Assembly: GCF_900111675.1 (NCBI RefSeq)
Contig: NZ_FOHO01000007.1
Span: 1-64,000, forward strand
From: Paracoccus homiensis
Lineage (GTDB): Bacteria > Pseudomonadota > Alphaproteobacteria > Rhodobacterales > Rhodobacteraceae
Length of the DNA: 64,000 nucleotides
Direction: 5' to 3'
The position numbers and the translations under genes are program-made. The notes under the pieces are model-generated. The model had not been told where the DNA came from, made no database searches, and saw nothing but the letters and a program-made list of their open reading frames with translations. Shown here one piece after another: positions 1-7,839 of the stretch; position 1 is the stretch's first letter; each line of letters opens with the position of its first letter.

Positions 1-188
1 CGGCTGTAGAGCGTCTTGTGCGGACCATAGGCGGCAGGCGCATCCCGCCAGCGCAACCCATTGCGATTGATGAAGATAATCCCACTCAGAGCCCGCCTGT
101 CATCAACCCGTGGCTTGCCGTGCGACTTCGGGAAGAAAGGGGTGAGCTTGGCCATCTGCTCGTCAGTCAGCCAGTAGAGGTCGCTCAT
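1..188 (-). mobile_element. IS5-family transposase, N-terminal part (cut by window edge)
   Basis: Reading from 188 towards 1, an ATG opens a frame of 62 complete codons that runs off the left edge. It begins MSDLYWLTDEQMAKL and contains the blocks PRVDDRRALSGII and GLRWRDAPAAYGPHKT, which are typical of the DUF4096-type N-terminal domain of IS5-family (IS427-like) transposases. The DDE catalytic core would lie outside the window, so whether the element is intact cannot be judged. The end of the element probably falls in 189-245, just downstream of the DUF1289 gene, where I see no other gene. Family assignment is by motif recognition only. Confidence 0.8.
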
Positions 189-251
189 GTCACCGCTCCA
201 TTTTCTGAGCCGTGAATCACGCCGTGCGACCAAAATCAATGCATCCTGATC

Positions 252-455
252 CTAACGCCGCTTCAGCGATTGGCGGCGCGCCGGCAGCTGGTCGATGATC
301 TCGCGTTGGGCGGCGGGGGCCATGCTGCCCCAGGATGCGATCTCGTCGAGGCTGCGGAAACAGCCCACGCACAGATCGCGCGTCTTGTGCATGACGCAGA
401 TGTTCACGCAGGGGCTGGGCGGGCTGTGCGGCGGGATCGCGCGACGATCAGACAT
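252..455 (-). CDS. DUF1289 family small protein
   Basis: A 67-residue protein with the DUF1289 pattern: SPCVNICVMH near the N-terminus, then CVGCFRSLDEIASW. Three of its four cysteines lie in this region and suggest a metal site or Fe-S contact, but no function is established for the family. The ATG at 455 overlaps the end of ruvX by 8 bases, so it is translated as the last gene of the ccmI-ruvX operon. Homologues of this family often sit beside unrelated housekeeping genes, so the context says little about its role. Confidence 0.85.
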   Translation of the reverse strand: MSDRRAIPPHSPPSPCVNICVMHKTRDLCVGCFRSLDEIASWGSMAPAAQREIIDQLPARRQSLKRR

Positions 456-930
456 GACCGCTTTGGCCCAGATGCCGCAGCCGATCCAGTGCGCCTTGCA
501 GAATATAGCCTGCCGCGACCTGATCTATCACCTCGGCCCGTCTTGCGCGCGATGTGTCGGCCTCCAGCAGCGCGCGTTCGGCGGCGACGGTGGACAGGCG
601 TTCGTCCCAGAACCCGATGGGCAGATCGGTCAGCCGCGACAGGTTGCGGGCGAAGGCGCGGGTGGATTGCGCGCGGGGGCCCTCTGACCCGTCCATGTTG
701 CGCGGCAGGCCAAGGATCAGGCCGGTCAGACTGCGCTCTGTCACGATCTTTAGCAGGTCTTCGGCATCCAGCGTGAATTTGCGCCGCTTGATGACCTTCA
801 GCGGCGAGGCGACGCTGCGCAGGCTGTCGCTGACCGCGACACCGATGGTCTTGGTGCCCAGATCCAGACCGGCCAGGGCGCCCATCCGGGGCAGGTTTTC
901 GGCCATTTCGGTGATGTCTTCGAAGATCAT
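448..930 (-). CDS. ruvX: Putative pre-16S rRNA nuclease / Holliday junction resolvase-like YqgF
   Basis: A 160-residue RNase H-fold protein of the YqgF/RuvX family, thought to process the 5' end of 16S rRNA and earlier described as a Holliday junction resolvase homologue. The family's acidic residues can be placed: D23 in GLDLGTKTIG, E110 in WDERLST and D136 in VIDQVAA, plus the GLP turn at 74-76. Length is normal (about 140-160). The start at 930 is chosen because it gives an ATGA overlap with the ccmI stop and a standard N-terminus; longer in-frame extensions into ccmI lack family similarity. Cytosolic, and probably essential. Confidence 0.92.
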   Translation of the reverse strand: MIFEDITEMAENLPRMGALAGLDLGTKTIGVAVSDSLRSVASPLKVIKRRKFTLDAEDLLKIVTERSLTGLILGLPRNMDGSEGPRAQSTRAFARNLSRLTDLPIGFWDERLSTVAAERALLEADTSRARRAEVIDQVAAGYILQGALDRLRHLGQSGHV

Positions 931-2153
931 TGGATCAGTCCAGCCTGTTCTGCGGCAGTGTTGATGGGGGCGATCGCCTCGGGGGCGTCGCCGAAACGGG
1001 ATTGGGCCTCGGCATAGATCGCCCTGGCGCGGTCGGTCTGGCCCAGCACGGCAAGCGAGCCGATCAGCCGGGCCCATTCCTGCGGCGTGCCGCCCTGTTC
1101 GGCAAGCCGGCCTTCCAGCCGCGCGACCATGCCTTCGATCATCTGCTGACGATCCTGCGGCGACATGTCCTCGGCGGCCTGCATCTGATCGCCGTCGGGG
1201 CCGGGCAGCGCGGGCGCGGCCTCGGGCGGGACGTAATCGGGTTGGCCGGCCAGCCATGCCAGATCGCGGATGCTGGCCTGAATGGGCTGGTTCCAGGGCG
1301 CGTCGGGTGGGCCTTCTTCCAGCAGGCGGCGCCAGACGGGAAAGGCGCGGTCGGGACGGCCATTCTGCAATTGCAACAGGCCCAGCATATAGCGGCCCTG
1401 CGGCAGGCGCGGGTCCTTTTGCAGCGCCCGTGCCAACACCTCTTCGGCGTCGGGCGTGATCAGCCCGCCCGCGGCCTCGGTCATCAGCGCGGCCAGTTGC
1501 AGCAATTGCCCGGCCGACACCTTGTCGCCCAGATGATCGACCAGTTTCTGCTGTGCTTCGCGGGCGGCGGTCATGTTGCCCAGCCGCGCCTCGCTGGTGG
1601 CCAGCAATGTCAGGCCCTGCGGATCATCGGGGCGGGCCGCGACCGCATCGCGCAGATCCTGCACCAGCGTCGCGTAATCCTCGTCCACCTCGGGGGTGGG
1701 GACGGCCGGGGCGGCGGCCTCGGCGGCGGCCTGATCGGGGCGCGAGTCATAGGCCCGTTCGGCCAGCGCGATCCGGCGGGCGATGGGCAGGTCGGGCGAT
1801 CCGGGCTGACCCTCGCGCAGATACAGCGCAAAGGTGCCCGCCAGCAGCAGCCCCAGCATCGTCAGCGCGGCCAGCGCGTTGCCGGTGCGGCGCCGGGTGG
1901 CATCGGTCTCCATGCGGCGATCGGCATCCAGAACCTTGCGGCCGATTTCGGTTTTCAGGCGTTGGGCTTCGTCAAGGCTGATGATGTCGCGTTCCAGATC
2001 GCGATCCACCTCGCGCAGCTGATCGCGATAGACCTGCAGATCAAAGGCGGCCGCCGAATCCTGTGCGTCGGTCGCGGCTCTGCGCAGCAGTGGCGCGGCG
2101 ATGGCGGTACCGACCGCCAGCGTCAGGAATGCGCAGAAAAGCCAGAACATCAT
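927..2153 (-). CDS. ccmI: Cytochrome c-type biogenesis protein CcmI
   Basis: A 408-residue membrane protein. The first segment (about 1-20, FWLFCAFLTLAVGTAIAAP) and a second hydrophobic segment at about 93-112 enclose a cytoplasmic loop with heptad-like spacing (QVYRDQLREVDRDLERDI). The rest is a periplasmic TPR-rich region. This is the CcmI/CycH architecture: it hands apocytochrome c to the CcmF/CcmH haem ligase. The start at 2153 (MMFWLF) follows a GGAGGG ribosome site; the frame continues 30 codons upstream but without a signal-like N-terminus. First gene of the operon with ruvX and DUF1289. The other ccm genes are not nearby. Confidence 0.9.
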   Translation of the reverse strand: MMFWLFCAFLTLAVGTAIAAPLLRRAATDAQDSAAAFDLQVYRDQLREVDRDLERDIISLDEAQRLKTEIGRKVLDADRRMETDATRRRTGNALAALTMLGLLLAGTFALYLREGQPGSPDLPIARRIALAERAYDSRPDQAAAEAAAPAVPTPEVDEDYATLVQDLRDAVAARPDDPQGLTLLATSEARLGNMTAAREAQQKLVDHLGDKVSAGQLLQLAALMTEAAGGLITPDAEEVLARALQKDPRLPQGRYMLGLLQLQNGRPDRAFPVWRRLLEEGPPDAPWNQPIQASIRDLAWLAGQPDYVPPEAAPALPGPDGDQMQAAEDMSPQDRQQMIEGMVARLEGRLAEQGGTPQEWARLIGSLAVLGQTDRARAIYAEAQSRFGDAPEAIAPINTAAEQAGLIQ

Positions 2154-2324
2154 TCGCCCTCCGTGGTCTGCGCACGGGTTATCCGGTTTCACGCGACGGC
2201 GAAAGCCCAACGGGTCTGACAAGCCTGCGAGACGGTGTCGCATTTTGGCGTGATTAGGCCGCTTGACGTGTTGTCAGGTCGCGCGCGGGGCGGCATGGTT
2301 GCGACAAGTTTCGATGGGGTGATC

Positions 2325-3590
2325 ATGCCGACAGCACCGCGTTCCGGCCGCTATTCCGTTTTTGCCATCGCCCGCGAGGCGTTGCGACAGCACACAGGCT
2401 GGCAGCGTGCCTGGGCCAGTCCCCAGCCGCGCGACAGATACAAGGTCGTGATCGTCGGGGCAGGGGGGCACGGCCTGGCGACGGCCTATTACCTTGGCAA
2501 GAATTTCGGCATCACCGATGTCGCGATCATCGAGAAGGGCTGGCTGGGCGGCGGCAATACCGGGCGCAACACCACGATCATCCGGTCGAACTATCTGCAG
2601 GACCCGTCGGCGGCGATCTATGACAAAGCGCTGAAACTGTATGAAAACCTGTCGCAGGACCTGAATTATAACGTGATGTTCAGTCCGCGCGGGCTGATCA
2701 TGCTGGCGCAGACCGAACATGAGGTGCGCGGCTACAAGCGCACCGTCTATGCCAACAACCTGCAAGGCGTCAGCACCGAATGGGTCGATCCCCAACGCCT
2801 GAAGGAACTGGTGCCGATCATCAATCTGGACGGGCCGCGCTATCCCGTTCTGGGCGGGCTTTATCAGGAACGCGGCGGCACCGCGCGCCATGATGCCGTG
2901 GCCTGGGGTTATGCCCGTGCCTGTTCCGACATGGGCATGCATATCATCCAGAACTGCGAGGTCACCGGGGTCGAGACCGAGGGCGGGCAGGTCCGCGCCG
3001 TCAATACCAGCAAGGGGCGCATCGGCTGTGACAAGCTGGCGATGGTCGTGGCCGGGCATTCCAGCCAGCTGGCCGAAATGGCCGGGTTCCGCCTGCCCAT
3101 CGAAAGCGTCGCCCTGCAGGCGCTGGTCAGTGAGCCGATCAAACCCTGCATGGATGTGGTCGTCATGGCGAACACCGTTCACGGCTATCTGTCGCAATCC
3201 GACAAGGGCGAGATGGTCATCGGCGGCGGCACCGACGGGTTCAACAACTTCACCCAGCGCGGCAGCTGGCACCATGTCGAGGAAACCGTCCGCGCGCTGG
3301 TCGAGACCTTTCCGATGATCAGCCGCCTGAAGATGCTGCGCCAATGGGGCGGGATCGTGGACATGACGGGCGACCGCTCGCCCATCCTGTCGACGACGCC
3401 GGTCGGCGGCATCTATGTGAATTGCGGCTGGGGCACGGGCGGGTTCAAGGCGATCCCCGGTTCTGGCTGGGCCATGGCCGAACTGGTCGCCAATGGCCGC
3501 CCCGGCCCGCTGGCCGAGGAATTTGGCCTGAACCGGTTCCGCGAAGGCCGCTTTATCGACGAATCCGTCGCCGCCGGCGTCGCGCATTAG
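2325..3590 (+). CDS. soxB: Sarcosine oxidase beta subunit (copy 1)
   Basis: A 421-residue FAD-dependent oxidoreductase, beta subunit of heterotetrameric sarcosine oxidase, which converts sarcosine, O2 and tetrahydrofolate to glycine, H2O2 and 5,10-methylene-THF. The dinucleotide fold VVIVGAGGHGLATAYY lies at 41-56, and GWLGGGNTGRNTT at 72-84. H189 in GGTARHDAVAWG corresponds to the histidine that carries covalent FMN in characterised enzymes. ATG 2325 follows a TGGGGTG site; an ATG 30 bases upstream (2295) is possible. It leads the operon and lies divergent from ccmI across 171 bp. Unusually, a small membrane protein gene and a terminator-like hairpin separate it from soxD. Confidence 0.93.
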   Translation: MPTAPRSGRYSVFAIAREALRQHTGWQRAWASPQPRDRYKVVIVGAGGHGLATAYYLGKNFGITDVAIIEKGWLGGGNTGRNTTIIRSNYLQDPSAAIYDKALKLYENLSQDLNYNVMFSPRGLIMLAQTEHEVRGYKRTVYANNLQGVSTEWVDPQRLKELVPIINLDGPRYPVLGGLYQERGGTARHDAVAWGYARACSDMGMHIIQNCEVTGVETEGGQVRAVNTSKGRIGCDKLAMVVAGHSSQLAEMAGFRLPIESVALQALVSEPIKPCMDVVVMANTVHGYLSQSDKGEMVIGGGTDGFNNFTQRGSWHHVEETVRALVETFPMISRLKMLRQWGGIVDMTGDRSPILSTTPVGGIYVNCGWGTGGFKAIPGSGWAMAELVANGRPGPLAEEFGLNRFREGRFIDESVAAGVAH

Positions 3591-3682
3591 GCACGGATCC
3601 GCCGAATGACCTCTGCGTGTGGAACTTGCCCCCTGCCTTCGGGATTGGTCGGACATCAAATGTTCAACCAAGAGGATCCCTC

Positions 3683-3916
3683 ATGGCCGAAGGCAGCAAT
3701 AACAACGGATTGTATTTCATCGTCGGCGGTATCGTCGTCGTCGTGGCGCTTCTTTTCTTCTTCATGTCCGGCGGTGACGTGGACACGGCGGCCGATGCCC
3801 CGGCTTCGGAAGAAACCAATGTCACCATCGACGCCGCACCCGAGGCCCCGGTCACAGATGCAGCACCGGCAGATGCCGCGCCTGCCGATGCGGGGACCGA
3901 ACCCGCGTCGAACTGA
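3683..3916 (+). CDS. Small single-pass membrane protein, Ala/Asp/Pro-rich, unknown function
   Basis: A 77-residue protein. After a short polar N-terminus (MAEGSNNNG) comes one strong hydrophobic helix at about 11-28 (YFIVGGIVVVVALLFFFM). The acidic tail is low-complexity, rich in Ala, Asp, Glu, Pro and Thr, with the repeat APADAAPADA near the end. The ATG follows an AGAGGAT site. I do not recognise a domain. It sits between soxB (92 bp upstream) and soxD, where standard sox operons have no gene. The tail would be periplasmic if the N-terminus stays inside. Start site, codon usage and ribosome site look genuine, but expression is unproven. Confidence 0.7.
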   Translation: MAEGSNNNGLYFIVGGIVVVVALLFFFMSGGDVDTAADAPASEETNVTIDAAPEAPVTDAAPADAAPADAGTEPASN

Positions 3917-3964
3917 TCCGCATGCGCCGGGGACAAGCCCGGCCGCACCGAATGATTGCAAGGT

Positions 3965-3989
3965 CCGGGGGCGCCGCCCTCGGGCTTTT
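3965..3989 (+). terminator. Probable intrinsic terminator or attenuator between the 77-aa gene and soxD
   Basis: CCGGGGGC (3965-3972) and GCCCTCGG (3976-3983) form an 8-bp stem with one mismatch and a 3-base loop, followed by GCTTTT. An outer stem AAGCCCG (3935-3941) with CGGGCTT (3981-3987) is an alternative fold. Read-through would still be needed for coupled soxB and soxDAG expression unless soxDAG has its own promoter. Confidence 0.5.
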
Positions 3990-4048
3990 GCATGTCTGCG
4001 TCCGACAAGGACGCGCACGCCGACCACCATTTGCCCAAGGACGACGCC

Positions 4049-4399
4049 ATGCTGATCCTGACATGCCCCTATTGCGGCGTTAAGGCCGAGGAAACCGAAC
4101 TGCAACCGGGCGGCGAGGCGCATCTGAAACGGGTGGGGCCCGCAGGCTCGGACGATGAGTTCGAGGATTACATGTTCGCCCGCAAGAACGCCAAGGGCGT
4201 ACATTTCGAACGCTGGCGCCATGCCTATGGCTGCGGCAAGTGGTTTCTGGCCGCGCGCGATACCGCCACGCTGCAGGTCTATGGCACCTATTCCGCCCAG
4301 ACGCCGCACCCCCCCGCCCGGATCGTCGCGGCCATCCGCGATGTTCATCCCGACTGGCAGCCCGACTGGACCGAAACCGCAGGAGCCGACGCCGAATGA
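4049..4399 (+). CDS. soxD: Sarcosine oxidase delta subunit (copy 1)
   Basis: A 116-residue zinc-binding small subunit. The CPYC knuckle close to the N-terminus (residues 6-9) and H-x3-C in RHAYGCG match the Cys-Cys-His-Cys zinc site of known SoxD. ERWRHAYGCGKWF is the family signature. The start at 4049 is preferred over 3992 because MLILTCPYCG is the usual N-terminus and AAGGA lies 7 bases upstream. The stop overlaps the soxA start as ATGA, so the two are translationally coupled. Confidence 0.93.
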   Translation: MLILTCPYCGVKAEETELQPGGEAHLKRVGPAGSDDEFEDYMFARKNAKGVHFERWRHAYGCGKWFLAARDTATLQVYGTYSAQTPHPPARIVAAIRDVHPDWQPDWTETAGADAE

Positions 4400-7323
4400 G
4401 CCATACGCCCCCTTTCCGACTGGCCCGCGGCGGTCGCCTGATCGATCGCGCCTTCCAGGTTCCGTTCCGTTTCGACGGTCGCCATCTGCGCGGGTTGCAG
4501 GGCGACAGTCTGGCATCGGCACTGCTGGCCAATGGTCAGATGCTGATGGGTCGGTCCTTCAAATACCACCGCCCGCGCGGCCCGATCGCCAGCGGCGCCG
4601 AGGAACCCAACGCCCTGTTCGGTCTGGGGCAGGGGGGGCGGTTCGAACCGAACCAGCGCGCCACCACCACCGCGCTGCTGCCCGGCATGATGCTGCGCAG
4701 CCAGAACTGCTGGCCGTCGCTGGATGCGGATATCGGGGCGGTCAACAGCTGGCTGTCGCCGATTTTCCCGGCGGGCTTCTATTACAAGACCTTCATCCAC
4801 CCGCGCCCCTTCTGGAAGCATGTGTTCGAACCGATCATCCGTCACAGCGCGGGTCTGGGCCGTGCGCCGACCGATCCCGACCCCGATCGTTACGAACAGG
4901 CCTATGCCCATGTGGACACGGTCGTCGTGGGCGGCGGGATCGCGGGGCTGCTGGCTGCGCAGCGTGCGGCCGATCAGGGCGGCAGCGTTCTGGTTCTGGA
5001 ACAGACTGCCATCTGGGGCGGGCGCACGCCGGTCGATCATCCGGGCGGTCAGGCGCGGATCGACGATCTGCTGGCCGATCTGCGCGGGCGCGGCAATGTC
5101 ACCCTGCGCCGCAACACCATGGCGACGGGCCTTTACGATCACGGCTATCTTCTGGCGCGCGAGGCGCTGGCCGATCACGACCCCAATCAGGGCATCCCGC
5201 GTCAACGCCTGTGGCGCATCCGTGCCGGTCATGTCGTGACCGCCACCGGTGCGCTGGAACGCCCGCTGGCCTTTGCCTGCAACGATGTGCCGGGTGTTAT
5301 GCTGGCCTCGGCGGTGCGCGACATGATCGTGGATTACGGCGTCGCGCCGGGTCAGCGGGTCGTGGTCGTGACGAATAACGACGATGCCTATCGCACCGCC
5401 CTGATCGCCGCCGATGCCGGTCTTGAGGTCAGCGTGATCGATGCCCGTCGTACCGCCGATGGCGACCTGCCGCAGGCGGCCCGCGCGCGCAATATTCCTG
5501 TGCTGATGAACACCGGCATCGCCAAGGTCAAAGGTGGCCGCCATGTCGAGGGCGTCGTGCTGTGCGACGCCGAGGGCGAGGGCAAGGCAACCGGCGGCAT
5601 CGATTGCGACGTGGTCGCGATGTCCGGCGGCTGGTCCCCCGTTGTCCATCTATGGAGCCATTGCGGCGGCAAGCTGACCTGGGACGAGCCGCAGGCCATG
5701 TTCCGCCCGAACCCCGAACGTCCGCCCTTGGGGGCCGACGGTCAGGGCAATGTCAGCGCCACGGGTGCCGCCAATGGCGATCTGCGCTGTGCGGGTGATC
5801 TGGAACGCGCCGAACAGCCGACCATGCCCGTCTGGTGCATGCCGCGGAACGCGCCCTACAAGCTGCGGTCCAAGATGTGGCTGGATTTTCAGAACGACGT
5901 GAAGGTCAGCGATGTCGAACTGGCCGCCCGCGAAGGTTATGCCAGCGTCGAACATACCAAGCGCTATACCACGTTGGGCATGGCGACCGATCAGGGCAAG
6001 GTCAGCAATATCAACGGGCTGGCGGTCCTGTCCAAGGCGCTGAACCAGCCGATCCCACAGACCGGCACCACCACCTTCCGCCCGCCCTATACGCCGCTGA
6101 CGCTGGCGACAATCGCCGCCGATGCGCGGGGCGAGGCGTTTCAGCCGCTGCGCAAGACGCCGATGCATGACTGGCACGCCCGCAATGGCGCGTCCTGGGA
6201 ACCGGTTGGCCATTGGCGGCGGCCCTATTGCTATCCCAAGGGTGGCGAGGACCGTCACGCCGCCGTCAACCGCGAGATCCTGGCCGTGCGGCGCGGGGTC
6301 GGCACGCTGGACGCCTCGACCCTTGGCAAGATTCTGGTCAAGGGGCCGGATGCGGGGCGGTTCCTGGACATGATGTATACCAACATGATGTCGACGCTGC
6401 CGGTCGGAAAATGCCGCTATGGCCTGATGTGCAGCGAGAACGGCTTTCTGATGGATGATGGCGTCGTCGTGCGCCTGACCGAAGACAGCTGGCTGTGCCA
6501 CACGACCACGGGCGGCGCAGACCGGATCCATGGGCATATGGAGGACTGGCTGCAATGTGAATGGTGGGATTGGCAGGTCTATACCGCCAACCTGACCGAA
6601 CAATACGCCCAGATCGCCATTGCCGGTCCGAAGGCCCGCGAGGTTCTGGAACGCCTGCCGGGCAGCATCGACCTGTCGCAGGACGCGCTGCCCTTCATGA
6701 CCTGGGCCGAGGGCGACATCGCGGGCATTCCCGCGCGGGTCTATCGGATCAGTTTTTCGGGCGAGCTTAGCTATGAAATCGCCGTTCCGACCAGTCGCGG
6801 GCTGGAATTGTGGGAACGTCTGCACGAAGCCGGGCGCGATCTTGGCATCACCCCCTACGGGACCGAGGCGATGCATGTGATGCGGGCCGAAAAGGGCTTC
6901 ATCATGATCGGTGACGAAACCGACGGCACGATCATCCCGCAGGATCTTGGCCTTGGCTGGGCGATCAGCAAGAAAAAGACCGATTACCTGGGGAAACGCG
7001 CGCAGTCCCGCAGCCATATGAAGGATCGGTCCCGCTGGCAGCTTGTGGGTCTTGAAAGCCTTGACGGACGGGTGATCCCCGATGGCGCTTATGCGGTCGA
7101 TGAGGGCGTGAACCCGAATGGCCAGCGCAAGACGCAGGGACGCGTCACCTCCAGCTATCATTCCCCGACGCTGGACCGTCCGATTGCCATGGCGCTGGTG
7201 CGGCATGGCACCGAAAGGATGGGGCAGGTGATCGAATTCCCCATGCCTTCGGGCGAGGTGCTGAAGGGCCGCATCTGCGATCCGGTGTTCTACGACAAGG
7301 AAGGAGCCCGTCTGAATGGCTGA
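4396..7323 (+). CDS. soxA: Sarcosine oxidase alpha subunit (copy 1)
   Basis: A 975-residue alpha subunit. The N-terminal region (about 25-75, with YHRPRGPIASGAEEPNALF) resembles the SoxA N-terminal ferredoxin-like domain. A dinucleotide-binding fold with GGGIAG follows at 179-184; in characterised enzymes this region binds NAD+. The C-terminal 350-400 residues resemble the glycine-cleavage T protein and bind tetrahydrofolate, capturing the formaldehyde unit. Length is typical. The gene overlaps soxD by 4 bases and soxG by 8 bases. Only moderately similar to the second copy at 52753-55743, so the two are not a recent duplication. Confidence 0.93.
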   Translation: MSHTPPFRLARGGRLIDRAFQVPFRFDGRHLRGLQGDSLASALLANGQMLMGRSFKYHRPRGPIASGAEEPNALFGLGQGGRFEPNQRATTTALLPGMMLRSQNCWPSLDADIGAVNSWLSPIFPAGFYYKTFIHPRPFWKHVFEPIIRHSAGLGRAPTDPDPDRYEQAYAHVDTVVVGGGIAGLLAAQRAADQGGSVLVLEQTAIWGGRTPVDHPGGQARIDDLLADLRGRGNVTLRRNTMATGLYDHGYLLAREALADHDPNQGIPRQRLWRIRAGHVVTATGALERPLAFACNDVPGVMLASAVRDMIVDYGVAPGQRVVVVTNNDDAYRTALIAADAGLEVSVIDARRTADGDLPQAARARNIPVLMNTGIAKVKGGRHVEGVVLCDAEGEGKATGGIDCDVVAMSGGWSPVVHLWSHCGGKLTWDEPQAMFRPNPERPPLGADGQGNVSATGAANGDLRCAGDLERAEQPTMPVWCMPRNAPYKLRSKMWLDFQNDVKVSDVELAAREGYASVEHTKRYTTLGMATDQGKVSNINGLAVLSKALNQPIPQTGTTTFRPPYTPLTLATIAADARGEAFQPLRKTPMHDWHARNGASWEPVGHWRRPYCYPKGGEDRHAAVNREILAVRRGVGTLDASTLGKILVKGPDAGRFLDMMYTNMMSTLPVGKCRYGLMCSENGFLMDDGVVVRLTEDSWLCHTTTGGADRIHGHMEDWLQCEWWDWQVYTANLTEQYAQIAIAGPKAREVLERLPGSIDLSQDALPFMTWAEGDIAGIPARVYRISFSGELSYEIAVPTSRGLELWERLHEAGRDLGITPYGTEAMHVMRAEKGFIMIGDETDGTIIPQDLGLGWAISKKKTDYLGKRAQSRSHMKDRSRWQLVGLESLDGRVIPDGAYAVDEGVNPNGQRKTQGRVTSSYHSPTLDRPIAMALVRHGTERMGQVIEFPMPSGEVLKGRICDPVFYDKEGARLNG

Positions 7324-7834
7324 GGCGCTTGCAACCGTGACCCGTGTCGACGGGCTGGGCATGATCTCCATTCGCGCCGATCTGGCGCGGGCAGGCGAGG
7401 CGATCGCCGACGCGGCGGGACTTGCCCTGCCGGACATGACCCGGATCACCACCGACGGCAGCCGCTGGTTGGGCTGGATGTCGCCGGACGAATTGCTGCT
7501 GATCCTGCCGGCACAGGACCACCGCGAGGCACAGACCGCGCTGGAACAGGCATTGGCGGGCGAACATGCCCTGGTGGCCGATGTGTCCGATTTGCGGGCT
7601 GTGTTCGATGTGATCGGACCACATGCCGATGATGTCATCGCAAAGCTTAGTCCCGCCGATCTGGCGGCGATGCCCGCGGATGGGTTGCGTCGCAGTCGGG
7701 CGGCCCAGACCGCGGCAGGGTTCTGGCGCGTCGAGGGCGGGTTTCGCGTGTTCGGCTTCCGCTCGACCGCGGATTACCTGCACCTGATCCTGCGGAACGC
7801 AGCCATTCCGGGCAGCCAGCTGGCCCCGCGCTAG
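7316..7834 (+). CDS. soxG: Sarcosine oxidase gamma subunit (copy 1)
   Basis: A 172-residue gamma subunit that packs against the T-protein-like end of SoxA. Characteristic parts are TDGSRWLGWMSPDELLLILP, followed by VADVSDLRAVFDVIGP and VEGGFRVFGFRSTADYLHLIL. It completes the B-D-A-G gene set. The ATG overlaps the soxA stop by 8 bases. Only five bases separate its stop from the end of the convergent glycosyltransferase gene. Confidence 0.9.
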   Translation: MAEALATVTRVDGLGMISIRADLARAGEAIADAAGLALPDMTRITTDGSRWLGWMSPDELLLILPAQDHREAQTALEQALAGEHALVADVSDLRAVFDVIGPHADDVIAKLSPADLAAMPADGLRRSRAAQTAAGFWRVEGGFRVFGFRSTADYLHLILRNAAIPGSQLAPR

Positions 7835-7839
7835 GGCCG

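Noticed and set aside
2154..2243. Longer N-terminus for CcmI
   Set aside because: The 30 extra codons would hide the membrane segment that should be N-terminal, and the GGAGGG site points to 2153.
2154..2324. Riboswitch before sox copy 1
   Set aside because: Checked for cobalamin, SAH and glycine-type conserved cores; none can be recognised.
2274..3671. Open frame of 465 codons opposite soxB copy 1
   Set aside because: Shadow of soxB; Asp/His/Gln-rich composition from reversed codons.
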